This document shows positions 20,831 through 29,720 of a stretch of 64,000 bases of DNA, in pieces. Below the pieces are notes generated by a model. That model was not told the origin of the DNA and searched no databases. It saw nothing but the letters and a program-made list of their open reading frames with translations. The translations under genes were made by a program, and so were the position numbers. The first letter of the stretch is position 1; every line of letters starts with the position of its first letter. Source of the DNA: JAKZVK01 sp965237575 (GTDB lineage: Bacteria; Acidobacteriota; Terriglobia; Bryobacterales; UBA6623); NCBI GenBank assembly GCA_965237575.1, contig CBDEGI010000004.1, forward strand, positions 2,480,001 through 2,544,000. The letters run 5' to 3'.

Positions 20831-21718
20831 TCAGCGACACTCTCTCTCGAACTCCTTGCGGTCCAGATCACGGTCGACGCCCAGAGGCGACTCGATCACG
20901 ACTCGATACCGAAAAGGCGCCAGGCGAATACTGTAGGCCGTCAATAACTCGGCGCCGCTGCGCCAGGCCAGTGCCGGCGCCCCGGAAGCGAATTCCACTG
21001 ATCGTCCCAACACTTCTCCGCCGATGTTCTGACGGCCCTTGTTCTCGCCGACGATCGAGACGGTGCAATTCTCGCCAAGCCCCCGCAGCAATCGCCGTAC
21101 ATAGCCCAACCGTCCGTCCATTGGAATCTGAACGCGCTGCTCCACGTGCGTATCCTCGGCCCGACGGTACAACCGCGCCGACCACCGAACGCCAAGGCGG
21201 CTGCGGTCGGGAGAACCGTGTCCCTCATTGCTCAAGTGAAGAGCCGCAGCCCCGTGCCGGCGGAGTCCTTGCAAGAAGACAGAGTTTTCCGTGAAGCGCG
21301 TCCGCCACAGCACCGCCCCGTGGCCTTTCGATAAGGCTGCGTCGAGGTACTCGCGACCTTCGATTTCAATCTCCGGACGCCAACCGCGCGGGCCAACGCT
21401 CCGAAACCGTCCCCACCACAGTTCCACCAGTAGCCGGTAGTGGTCCTCCGCAACTCGAAGGCTCTCTGCTTGCGAGAGGTCCGCTAGGGCCGATCGAATC
21501 AGTGCCGCCAGGTTCTGAACGCGATGAGCCCGCAGGGAAAGAAAGCGCTTCTGAGCAAACTCGATCCATTGCCGGTCCCAACGTCTCGGAACGAAGATGG
21601 TGAGCAGATAGCCGGCGATCATGATCAATAGCAACGCCAGGTCCTGAGTACTGATCCACCGGCGCTGACGATTTTTCTCCATTGGCGGGTTAGAATGCCT
21701 AGCAGCGTTCCGGTCCAC
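20831..21718 (-). CDS. Lysophospholipid/lipid A acyltransferase-like protein, C-terminus frameshifted
   Basis: A membrane segment (LALLLIMIAGYLLTIFVP) is followed by the LpxL/HtrB-like order: GREYLDAALSKGHGAVLW, then SIVGENKGRQ and a final strand-rich block. The usual catalytic HxxxxE region reads RTRFTENS, without the His, so activity is doubtful. The frame stops at 20831, but the minus strand continues in another frame with CRRLEEQVRSHPADWLGWQ down to a stop at 20731, the normal end of this family. A GA repeat at 20840-20848 (minus strand) lies at the break. The GTG start shares a base with the stop of the ligase gene upstream. Confidence 0.7.
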   Translation of the reverse strand: MDRNAARHSNPPMEKNRQRRWISTQDLALLLIMIAGYLLTIFVPRRWDRQWIEFAQKRFLSLRAHRVQNLAALIRSALADLSQAESLRVAEDHYRLLVELWWGRFRSVGPRGWRPEIEIEGREYLDAALSKGHGAVLWRTRFTENSVFLQGLRRHGAAALHLSNEGHGSPDRSRLGVRWSARLYRRAEDTHVEQRVQIPMDGRLGYVRRLLRGLGENCTVSIVGENKGRQNIGGEVLGRSVEFASGAPALAWRSGAELLTAYSIRLAPFRYRVVIESPLGVDRDLDRKEFERECR

Positions 21719-22965
21719 TACTCCAGCGCCCGAATGAAACGGTATTTCTCAGAAGGTCCGGGCGCGAGCTTCGGCACCGAACCGACCTCAATCGTTACGT
21801 CGTCCCCGAAAACCCGGCGGCAGCGCCACAAGACTTCCGGGCAGGGGTCCTCGGCGCGTGGAAGTGGCTCCACCGTGATGCGTATGCTGTCGCGTGCCGT
21901 TTGAACCACTTCGAAGCGGCCCACGCCCGCCACTTCACGCACCGCTTGGAAGGTTTGTGTCGGGTTGATCAGGCGCCCGCTGCTTAGCCTGATGAACTCG
22001 CAGGCCCGGCCCTGTAGACTCTCAATAGCCCCGAACGAAATCCGGCATGTCGGCGGAGATGCGGGAAGCCGGGCAACATCTCCCGTTTCATAACGAATGT
22101 ACGGCATGGCGAAGGAATGGAGGGCGGTCCCAACGACTTCACCCTCTTCGCCAGGGCCGGCCGGCCGGCCGTCTTTCAGCACTTCGAGATACACCGAGTC
22201 GTCCATCGTGTGATAGCAACCGCAATCCGCGCAACCCCAGGCCATCATGTTGAATTCGTGTGCGCCGTACACATCCACTACGCGGGCCCCAAACGCCTCC
22301 TCGATACGTTTGCGAGTCGCGGGCGCCATCGCCTCCGACCCGCAAAAGACGATCTTCGTACCGATCTTCCTGAGTTCTTTGCCGGTGTCTTCAGCTAACA
22401 CCATCTCCAGTACGTTAGGACGCGCCCGAAGGAAATCGGGGCGAATGCGGACCAACTCGCGTACCATCTCCTTGGGGTCGAGAAAAGGGTCCATGAGAGT
22501 TAGGGGGAAGAGGCCCAGCCGATGCGGCAAGACGCGCCGCGTATCGCCTATGCCTACGTTGACGTTGCGGTGGTGCGGCCGTACTCCAAGCTGAACACCC
22601 GCCCGCAGTCTGTGGAGGAGCAGGACCTGATCTTCCCACCAGGTCCGTACGACCAGATCCGGCCGGCTCGTGGAGCCTGAAGTCCTGTGCTTTGCACAAC
22701 GCCGCCAGTCCACCCCGCTCGCCATTTTGTCTTCCATAGGAAGAACTTGCCGCTGCCGCTTCGTCGTGACCGGAATCCGCCCGAGATCCTCGGCGCTCCG
22801 AATCTCTTCAGGACGAACTCCTGCCTCTTCAAACAGCCGCCGATAGTACGGCACGTTGTCCCAGGCGTGCTTGACCAGTTTGCGAACCCTGCGATCGCGC
22901 CATGCCCGAATCGCCTCGGGATCAGCCCACGGACGACCCCAGAACCCTAGCCACTCCCGCAACAT
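21718..22965 (-). CDS. CapK/PaaK-like AMP-dependent ligase
   Basis: The protein belongs to the phenylacetate-CoA ligase/CapK branch of adenylate-forming enzymes: HAWDNVPYYRRLFEEAGV at the start, the P-loop-like HRTSGSTSRPD near residue 94, YGAHEFNMMAWGC, and YIRYETGDVARL. CapK members activate acyl or aryl acids for surface polysaccharide or natural-product assembly. At 415 residues it has normal length. Its stop codon overlaps the start of the acyltransferase-like gene, so the pair may activate and transfer an acyl group. Confidence 0.88.
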   Translation of the reverse strand: MLREWLGFWGRPWADPEAIRAWRDRRVRKLVKHAWDNVPYYRRLFEEAGVRPEEIRSAEDLGRIPVTTKRQRQVLPMEDKMASGVDWRRCAKHRTSGSTSRPDLVVRTWWEDQVLLLHRLRAGVQLGVRPHHRNVNVGIGDTRRVLPHRLGLFPLTLMDPFLDPKEMVRELVRIRPDFLRARPNVLEMVLAEDTGKELRKIGTKIVFCGSEAMAPATRKRIEEAFGARVVDVYGAHEFNMMAWGCADCGCYHTMDDSVYLEVLKDGRPAGPGEEGEVVGTALHSFAMPYIRYETGDVARLPASPPTCRISFGAIESLQGRACEFIRLSSGRLINPTQTFQAVREVAGVGRFEVVQTARDSIRITVEPLPRAEDPCPEVLWRCRRVFGDDVTIEVGSVPKLAPGPSEKYRFIRALE

Positions 22966-23071
22966 GTCCCCTTCCGACCACCTTTGAGCAAGCCGTCTAT
23001 TCTATCTTGTATCCCGCCGCGCCCCAAGCGACGGCATTGCCAAGTTAACGGCGATCGGCGACATTCGGCCG

Positions 23072-23766
23072 ATGGGATCACTGTATCGACGCCACCGCTT
23101 TCCGCCCGAGATCATCAGCCATGCCGTTTGGCTGTACCATCGGTTCACGCTGAGCTTTCGGGATGTCGAGGACCTTCTCGCCGAGCGTGGCGTCACGGTG
23201 TCGTACGAAGCCATTCGATTTTGATGCCGCAAGTTTGGACCGGAGTACGCCCGAACTCTGCGGCGGCGACAGGGTCGCCTCGGCGACATCTGGCACGTGG
23301 ACGAGGTGTTCATCACCATCCGCGGCGCGAACGTCATTATCTTTGGAGAGCGGTGGACCAGGATGGCGATGTCCTCGATATCCTGGTCACACCCCACAGA
23401 GACAAGAGAGCTGCCAAGCGCTTCTTTCGCAAGGTCTTGAAAAACCAGGGCAGGCCACCGCTGCAACTTGTTACCGACAAGCTGCGAAGCTATCCGGCTG
23501 CGCACCGAGAGGTTTTCCCATCCGTCACCCATCGAACCGGGCAATACCAAAACAACCGAGCTGAAGTCTCTCACCAGCACACCCGGGAGCAGGAACGCCA
23601 GATGCGTCGCTTCAAATCAGCGAGACAGGTTCAACAATTCCTTCCGATCCACGGTCCGATTCACAATCTGTTCCGAGTTGCACGTCATCATCTCAAAGCG
23701 ATCCACCATCGACTCCTCAGGGAGCGAGCTTTCACTGACTGGAAGACGGCGACGTGTGCCTGCTGA
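23072..23766 (+). pseudogene. IS6-family transposase remnant
   Basis: The reading RRHRFPPEIISHAVWLYHRF, then VDEVFIT, later AVDQDGDVLDILVTPHRDK and NNRAEVSHQHTREQERQMR is an IS6/IS26-type DDE transposase (Asp in HVDEV, Asp in TDKL, Glu in RAEVSHQ). An in-frame TGA lies at 23222-23224, and a frameshift near 23335-23350 separates the first third from the rest, so it is dead. Flanking inverted ends were not found with confidence. It lies at the edge of a mobile-element block. Confidence 0.85.
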
Positions 23767-23810
23767 AGGCAAGAAACCTCAGCCGAACCTCAGGAATACT
23801 CCGCCTCGGG

Positions 23811-24960
23811 GTTGTTGGACGGAAGCCGCTTCGCGGCGGGAAAATCCCGTCGCAGGGCGGAGAGCGACAATGAACGACCGAACTACGCCAAAGAATGATC
23901 GACGATCTGCGGCTGCGAAACTACTCGCCGCAGACGATCCGCTCTTACACCCGCGCCGTGGCCGATTTCGCGCGGCACTGCCAGCAGTCGCCGGACCAAC
24001 TCGGTCCCGAGCACATCCGCCAGTATCAACTCCATCTCATCGAACACAACCAAGTCGCTGGGACCACATTTCGGGTTCGCAGTGCGGCTCTGAAGTTCTT
24101 CTACACCCAGACGCTCCGCCAGCCCTGGGTGGTCGAACAGATTGCCCGACCGAAGGTGCGGCGCCAGCCACCGACGGTGCTGAGTCGCGAAGAAGTCACC
24201 GCTCTGCTCGATGCCGCCGTGAACCTCAACACCGCGCCCTGCTGGCGACGCTCTACGGCACGGGCTTGCGTCTGGCCGAAGTCTTGGCCCTGTCGAGCGA
24301 AGACATCGACAGCCGGCGGATGGTCATTCAGGTGCGCCGCGCTTCTCGTCGCGGCCCCCACACCCAGACGGTCTCTTTGGACGGGGTCGAGTTTCTGCGG
24401 CGCTTCTTGCTGCATGTACTGCCGCGAGGCTTTGTCCGCATCCGCTCCTTCGGTCTGCTCGCTCATCGGCATCGCTCGGCGGCGCCGGCAAAGTGTCGCC
24501 AACGGCGCGCCGATGCTTCGATCCCCCCTCCCGCGATGCTCAGCGACGAACAGCAACGGGCCGTCGAGCGGCGTTGCCCTCGCTGCCACTGTGGCTTGCT
24601 GCGAATCGTCGCATGGCTCTCGGCCGCGGAGTTGCTTCTCCGTCCACCCGATCTGCTTCCCCTGGCTCCCTTCGACTCCTCATGAAACCCAACCACCTCT
24701 ACTCACACACCAACACGATTCCGGCCGCCGTTTCACGGTGCTCGGCCTTGTTGTGTCCGCACGACCGCCGACCAACCCTCCATCCCGCTGCCACAGCCTC
24801 CTACCCACCGCCGCCTTCTGTTGTTCCGGTTCCGGCCTTGCGCAAAACCCCCTCTGAGGGGACCTTCTGCTCGGTTTCAACGCCCCGTTCCAACATCCAA
24901 TCCCCATAAGCAATCTCCTCGCCAGTCCCCGGCCCGGCTTCGTCCAACAACCCGTATCGG
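23811..24960 (+). mobile_element. Decayed IS91/integrase element with inverted ends
   Basis: GGGTTGTTGGACGGAAGCCG near 23811 matches the reverse complement of CGGCTTCGTCCAACAACCC near 24941-24960 with one base difference. Between them lie fragments of a tyrosine recombinase and of an IS91 transposase. The region after the coding part contains CAATCCCCATA near 24898, also found (reverse strand) beside the intact element at 25231-25245, so both share 3' sequence. The two copies face each other. Confidence 0.6.
23895..24685 (+). pseudogene. Fused remnant: tyrosine recombinase N-terminus joined to IS91 transposase C-terminus
   Basis: The first part (MIDDLRLRNYSPQTIRSYTR to LLDAAVNLNT) is the SAM-like N-terminal domain of the recombinase that precedes IS91 transposases. 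A one-base loss near 24232 shifts to the frame reading ALLATLYGTGLRLAEVLAL. Near 24335 the sequence changes to SLDGVEFLRRFLLHVLPRGF, which matches residues around 300 of the intact IS91 transposase in this window. About half of each gene is therefore deleted, and the C-terminal CPRCHCG zinc pair of the transposase survives. Confidence 0.8.
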
Positions 24961-25454
24961 CAATGCTCCGGCCCGCACCTCCGCGGCCTTCCTCGATACC
25001 CTCAGGCCGGCCCACTGCCGATACAGTTCTAATGTGATATCCGGTTTCGCCAATCGATCAACCCCCGGAGCTCGGACCGAGCCGCTAGATCCTGTGTAAC
25101 GTTAGGACCTTATCTGGAGGAACCCGGCGGGATGAGGGCACAGGGAGGGGGAGGAAGCCGATCGCCGGGTTGCTTTGGATAAGGGCGTTTGAAGGAAGCC
25201 GCTCGCGCGGCGGACGCGGTCAAGCTGGCAGGGCTATGGGGATTGAATCGGGTTTTCGTGCCTTCGGGCGCGGTGGTTTCGGGTTGGGGACTACCACGAG
25301 GGGACAGAAACGCTGTTTTCCGACAGGGCTGGAGACATCCGAGAAGCGACGCTGGCGGACTCGATGGCAGTTTGGGTAGGCGCATCGGTGAGTGAGGCGC
25401 ACCTCGACGCAGCGCGTCGGTCGACGCGTGAGTTGAGTCAGGCAGGGAGTGAAT

Positions 25455-26633
25455 TCAGGACGTGTCAAAGTATTTTCCTTCCTTTTGCTGCAGCTGCCAG
25501 GCGTCGAGCCTCTCGAGCAGCATCATGGGGCCGCCGCAGAGCGGACAGGTCCAAGCGACGGGTTCACGCTTCTCCCTCGGCACGGCAGGAACCGAGGAGC
25601 TGGCGTCGGTCGCCAGCAATTGCTGGCACAGCGGCAACAAGGCTCCTCGCTTGCGAGGGGAGAGGAAGCCGAAGAAGCGGATGCGCACGAAGCGGGGCGG
25701 CAGCACGTGCTGCAGGAACCTCCGAAGGAACGCTTCGGCCGTCAACGTCATCAGTCGTTGCTTGTTGCCGTGAGCGTAGTCTTTCCAGCGGAAGGTGACC
25801 TTGCCGTCGGCGAAAGCGACCAAGCGATGGTTCGAGATCGCGACGCGGTGGGTGTAGCGGGCCAGGTAGTTGAGAACGTAGCGTGGCCCACCGAAGGGCG
25901 GCTTGGCGTAAACGACCCAGTCCTGTTGGTGGAGCGAGCGCACGAACGAGCGGAACGCTTTTTCTTGCCGCAGCGGCTTCAGCGCGCCTGGCAAACAGAG
26001 TTCGTTGTTGTGATAAGCGCGCTCGAGAGCGTCGACGAACTTACCGCGGAAGACGCGGCTCAGCGCCTTCACGGGCAGGAAGAAACGGCGATGGGAACGG
26101 ACCCAGGCCTTGTGATCGGGCGAGAGACCGCCGGCCGGGACCACGCAATGAACGTGCGGGTGGTGGACGAGAGTCTGACCCCAGCTGTGCAGCACGCTGA
26201 GGAAACCGATCTCAGCGCCCAGGTGTTTCGGGTCGGCAGCAAACTCCAGCAGAGTCGCTGCAGAGGTGCGGAACAACAACCCGTACAGCAGTCGCTTGTT
26301 GTGAAACGCTACGTCCGCCAGCTGCCGAGGGATCGTGAAGACCACGTGAACGTAGGCCACCGGTAGCAGCTCACCCTCGCGTGCAGCGAGCCACTGGTCC
26401 CTCGCGCCAGCCTGACACTTGGGGCAATGGCGATTGCGGCAGGAGTTGTAGGAGATGGCCGCGTCGTAGCCACAGCGGGTACAACGGTCGCGGTGTCCGC
26501 CCAACGCCGCCGTACGACAGCGTTCGATGGCGCTCAGAATCTTGCGATGAAGTCCGTTGAGTCGAAACCGCTGTTGGAATCGATTGCCTACCGCGCGAAT
26601 GATGTCAGCCACCTCGAAGGGTGGCCGTTTCAC
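25455..26633 (-). CDS. IS91-family transposase (HUH/Y2 type)
   Basis: The N-terminal zinc finger CTRCGYD...CRNRHCPKCQ (near residues 51-75) is followed by the HUH motif HPHVHC near residue 160 and the paired tyrosines YLARYTHR near residue 263, the catalytic set of rolling-circle IS91 transposases. The C-terminal part FLRRFLQHVLPPRFVRIR and a CPLCGG zinc pair complete a 392-residue protein of normal length. It overlaps the recombinase gene by four bases (ATGA), so both are co-translated. Confidence 0.95.
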   Translation of the reverse strand: MKRPPFEVADIIRAVGNRFQQRFRLNGLHRKILSAIERCRTAALGGHRDRCTRCGYDAAISYNSCRNRHCPKCQAGARDQWLAAREGELLPVAYVHVVFTIPRQLADVAFHNKRLLYGLLFRTSAATLLEFAADPKHLGAEIGFLSVLHSWGQTLVHHPHVHCVVPAGGLSPDHKAWVRSHRRFFLPVKALSRVFRGKFVDALERAYHNNELCLPGALKPLRQEKAFRSFVRSLHQQDWVVYAKPPFGGPRYVLNYLARYTHRVAISNHRLVAFADGKVTFRWKDYAHGNKQRLMTLTAEAFLRRFLQHVLPPRFVRIRFFGFLSPRKRGALLPLCQQLLATDASSSVPAVPREKREPVAWTCPLCGGPMMLLERLDAWQLQQKEGKYFDTS

Positions 26634-27529
26634 CTCTTCTTCTTATGGAGCTTCTTGGACCGCTTGACCTGGTCCGGACTCGAGAACTCCGCTTGATCGA
26701 TCGGCGTCCCCGCCGCTTTGAGATGCCGCTCGGACAGATGCAGGTAGATCGACGTGGCCTTCAGCTCGGCATGGCCGAGCAACGCTTGTAGCGTCGGCAG
26801 GTCGGCTCCTTGTTCGAGCAGATGCGTGGCGAAGCTGTGCCGCAGCAAGTGCGGGCGAACGGGTTTGTCGATGCCCGCTCGTTCCGCTGCCTCTCGGCAG
26901 GCCAACCAGGGCACCTTCGGAGTGATTGGCTTGTCGACTCGCCAGTTTCTGATGGCACCGGGAAACAGATACGTCTTGGGTTTCATCCAGCGGTAGTACT
27001 CGCGCAAGGTCTCCAGCAGCTTCGGACTCAGCGGCACGGACCGATCGCGGCCGCCTTTGCCGTGACGGATGTGGACGAGCATCCTCTCGCTGTCGATGTT
27101 TTCCACCTTGAGGTTGCAGAGTTCTGCTCGACGCATCCCGGTCGAGTAGAGCGTCATCAACATGGCGCGATGAAACAGGTTGCTGGCCGATTCGATCAGC
27201 CGCACCGCTTCTTGTTGGGTCAGGATGATCGGCAGCTCTCGCGGTTTCTTGGGGTAGGGAAACTCCTCGACGGGATAGTTCCGCCTTAACGTTTTGCAGA
27301 AGAAGAACCGCAGGCCTGCAGTGTGCAGGCCGACGGTACGGACGCCCATCCTCCTCTCCGTTAGCAAGTACGCTTGGTACGTGCGAATCTCGTCCAGGCC
27401 GAGCTGATCCGGAGGACGGCCGAAGTGCTTGGAAAAGTCTTCGACCGTCCTCATGTAGTTCCTGATCGTGGTCTGGGCGTAGTTGCGACGCTGGAGCTCC
27501 TCCAGCATCATCTGACGTAAACGGGTCAC
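26630..27529 (-). CDS. Tyrosine recombinase of the IS91 element
   Basis: The protein has the SAM-like N-terminal domain (RRNYAQTTIRNYMRTVEDF) and the catalytic residues: Arg in STGMRRAEL, Lys in HGKGGRDR, HLLRHSFATH, and Tyr in TSIYLHLS. At 299 residues it is complete. IS91-like elements of several phyla carry such a recombinase directly upstream of the transposase. Its role in movement is not established. The start is the first ATG after a long gene-poor spacer. Confidence 0.95.
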   Translation of the reverse strand: MTRLRQMMLEELQRRNYAQTTIRNYMRTVEDFSKHFGRPPDQLGLDEIRTYQAYLLTERRMGVRTVGLHTAGLRFFFCKTLRRNYPVEEFPYPKKPRELPIILTQQEAVRLIESASNLFHRAMLMTLYSTGMRRAELCNLKVENIDSERMLVHIRHGKGGRDRSVPLSPKLLETLREYYRWMKPKTYLFPGAIRNWRVDKPITPKVPWLACREAAERAGIDKPVRPHLLRHSFATHLLEQGADLPTLQALLGHAELKATSIYLHLSERHLKAAGTPIDQAEFSSPDQVKRSKKLHKKKR

Positions 27530-27884
27530 TGGGACACCTCCTTCGTTGGTGTCCCGACCTTACTCTCAACCAGGCGCCACTGCTGATGGAACGCTCACGC
27601 GCAGCGTCCGCCGCGCGAGCGGCTTAGTTCTAACGGCGTGGCGTTGAACCAGCCCGTCCACATGGCCGTATAGTCGGCTACTCGTGGATGCGCCGTCTCG
27701 CCATGGCTCTGTGGACGATGGACGGCTGACAGCCGGCTCGAAAAGGAATTGCAGCCAACCGGAGAAGCTCTGCGTCCTGACAGTCAATCAAACAAGACCC
27801 GCGGAGATCAAACCCTGAACTGCGCGGCGTGTCATGGTTTTGCGTCGGAACGGCGAGCATTTACTCCCTGAGTCCAAGGCACGC

Positions 27885-28029
27885 TTAGCAGCCCGTGGTG
27901 AACGTATGGCTTCTTGTCAAGCCCGCTTGATACCCCTACCTGTGGCGGCAGGCCGGGCAAGCGGGCACGGCATGCCGTTCCCCTACATTTGTGGACAACA
28001 CCGCTCTCGATCTTGCCACGGGCTGTTAG
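27885..28029. mobile_element. MITE-like element, copy carrying a REP palindrome
   Basis: The ends TTAGCAGCCCGTGG (27885) and CCACGGGCTGTTAG (28016-28029) are inverted repeats with two differences. They match the ends of the element at 29573-29720, but the inside is different and holds the REP palindrome at 27961-27986. The right end overlaps the stop codon of the oligogalacturonate lyase gene. Confidence 0.6.
27961..27986 (-). repeat. REP-like palindrome, type 2
   Basis: GCGGGCACGGCATGCCG is followed by TTCCCCTAC. It is the type found at 32121 and 33704, with the GTAG head on the minus strand. One stem base differs here. Confidence 0.7.
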
Positions 28030-29258
28030 GTTTGTTCGCGCTCGGTCTTTTCGACCAGGTCCGGTACCTCGGTGCGGTAGATGGCGGGCTGCCCCTCGCG
28101 ATCGCTTACGAAGTAGATCAACTGGCTGTCGGGCGAGAAGACCGGCTCGGGATAGGCCGCGCAGGGGTCGGTGCCGCGGGTACCGGCGATCGGGTAGGGC
28201 TTAGCGCTCGAATCGTGCTCGCAGAGCGTAATCTCGCGGCGCAGATGGGGGAATAGAACGTAGATATTGGGTCCGGTCACGGCGCGGCTCGCGCCGATGA
28301 TGGCCGAGTTGTCGTGGTTACCCGTCAGCCACCCGTACTTCGTGCAACGGGAGAGAATCCGCTCCTGGCGGGTGCTTGTGTTTACGCATCGCACCGTGGC
28401 TTCGCGGCCCGAGCTGTCGGGATAGAAGACGTAGCAGACCTCGTGTCCATAGCCTGACCAGTACTCGTGGCCGAGTTGCTCTTCACCCTGGCGCGGACGG
28501 AGGTTCACGGGAAGCTTCGTGGCCGGGGTCATCAACCACAGGCGGGCATCCACCTCGCCCCAAGGGCCCTCGTGGCGGTAGAGTACGTCCCTCGATCGTG
28601 GACGAAACTGCGGGTGCGCCAGCCACTGGTTTTCCGCAACAAGCAGATCGGCACGACCGCGGCGGATGTCGACGATCTGAATGCGGCATCGCGGCCGCGC
28701 CTTGAACTGCTTCTCGGGGAACTGCTGCTCGAAGCCGTCATCGACCCAGTCGTCTTCCTTCATCTCAACCACGGCGGCATAGCGCGCGCTGTCTGCAACG
28801 CTGAGGTGGCCGGTCATGCGCCAGCCGGCCGGGGTGCGGTAGATGCGCCTCTCGCGGCCGTTCTTGGTTGAAACTCTCTTGAGTTCGTTGCCTTGAAGGA
28901 GGAAGCAGTTCTTTTCCTTGCGGTCGAAGGTTGGTGAGTAGGAGTGAACGCCCGGACCGTCGGTGAGCTGCACCATGTCTCCCTTGGGGAGGTTCATACG
29001 GTAGATCTGCCGCAAGCCGGTCCGCTCGGAGGCGACCAGCATGAAGGAGTTGTTCTTGGCGATGAAGCGGTGGTGATAGTGCGGCAGATGATGCAGGATT
29101 TTCGGGTCGGTGAGCCGCCATTTGAGCCGCTCGGTGAGCGGATCGGGGAAGACGGCCGCAGTGGCGCCGACCTTAGTGCGTTTGCCGTCCGGGCGCTGTG
29201 TGGCGGCTGCCAGCGGGGACAGCCCGGCTAGGAAGACTCGGCGGGTGACCAGCGCCAT
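28026..29258 (-). CDS. Oligogalacturonate lyase-like propeller protein, secreted
   Basis: A Tat-like start (TRRVFLAGLSPLAAA) is followed by blocks of the oligogalacturonate lyase family: HLPHYHHRFIAKNNSFMLVA with the metal-binding His residues, QIYRMNLPKGDMVQLTDGPG, VDARLWLM, GHEYWSGYGHEVCYV and GNHDNSAIIG. The enzyme splits di- and trigalacturonate to keto-deoxyuronate in pectin breakdown. Standard Ogl is cytoplasmic; the export signal here is unusual and implies a periplasmic site. The stop codon lies in the terminal repeat of a MITE-like element, so the last residues may have been changed by that insertion. Confidence 0.85.
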   Translation of the reverse strand: MALVTRRVFLAGLSPLAAATQRPDGKRTKVGATAAVFPDPLTERLKWRLTDPKILHHLPHYHHRFIAKNNSFMLVASERTGLRQIYRMNLPKGDMVQLTDGPGVHSYSPTFDRKEKNCFLLQGNELKRVSTKNGRERRIYRTPAGWRMTGHLSVADSARYAAVVEMKEDDWVDDGFEQQFPEKQFKARPRCRIQIVDIRRGRADLLVAENQWLAHPQFRPRSRDVLYRHEGPWGEVDARLWLMTPATKLPVNLRPRQGEEQLGHEYWSGYGHEVCYVFYPDSSGREATVRCVNTSTRQERILSRCTKYGWLTGNHDNSAIIGASRAVTGPNIYVLFPHLRREITLCEHDSSAKPYPIAGTRGTDPCAAYPEPVFSPDSQLIYFVSDREGQPAIYRTEVPDLVEKTEREQT

Positions 29259-29319
29259 GAAACAGTCATCGTATCATTCACCCCGGAAGGACCGATTGGG
29301 TTGGGTTGGCGGATGAGGG

Positions 29320-29415
29320 TTAGGGGTGGTTGGAACCGTCGCATCCGCACCCGCCGCCGAATTTGAGAATGACGGCCGAGAGGATGGCGGCGACGAGGAG
29401 GGGAAGGAGTTGCAT
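29320..29415 (-). CDS. Possible 31-residue Cys-containing membrane peptide
   Basis: The frame reads MQLLPLLVAAILSAVILKFG, then GGCGCDGSNHP. One hydrophobic segment is followed by a Gly/Cys tail, as in small FeoB-associated Cys-rich membrane proteins. No clear ribosome-binding site precedes the ATG and no feo gene is near. It could be chance in GC-rich DNA. Confidence 0.28.
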   Translation of the reverse strand: MQLLPLLVAAILSAVILKFGGGCGCDGSNHP

Positions 29416-29572
29416 TGGTTTGATGGTAGCAGGGGAGGGGCGACGAAACGCATGCCGCAAGCCACGGCGATTCCGGGGAGGCGATCGGTACCGGGCGGGT
29501 CTTCCATCGCCCTTTCAGGGCTCCCGGTTTTTTGATGACGTTTCCTAGGGTTCCGCCGAGGACGGCTTCACT

Positions 29573-29720
29573 CTAGCAGCCCGTGGTAAATGTGTGCTCT
29601 GGGGACAGCCAGCCCTTTTTTGCGCACGAAAGATAGCGGCAAGCTGTTGATTCCGTGGACGCGCGAAAAAGGGTGGCAGTCCCCGAAGGGAAGCTTCGAA
29701 CTTCCGCCACGGGCTGCTAG
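29573..29720. mobile_element. MITE-like element with perfect 14-bp terminal inverted repeats
   Basis: The ends CTAGCAGCCCGTGG (29573-29586) and CCACGGGCTGCTAG (29707-29720) are exact inverted repeats. The 148-base body has an inner stem (GCCCTTTTTTGCGC facing GCGCGAAAAAGGG) and encodes no protein. A second copy without the left end lies at 44671-44799. No transposase for it is in the window. Confidence 0.72.

Larger units (their letters stand above)
25198..27623 (-). mobile_element. IS91-family element with integrase gene
   Basis: A perfect 20-base inverted repeat, GCCGCTCGCGCGGCGGACGC at 25198-25217 and its complement at 27604-27623, brackets a transposase and a recombinase gene. IS91 elements move by rolling circle and have non-identical ends, so this pair may be an internal stem rather than the exact borders. 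The outer spacers 25086-25197 and 27624-27884 carry no gene that I can support. Confidence 0.6.

Noticed and set aside
23072..27623. Prophage or integrative island bounded by the integrase
   Set aside because: The recombinase belongs to the IS91 element. There are no structural, replication or transfer genes and no tRNA attachment site.
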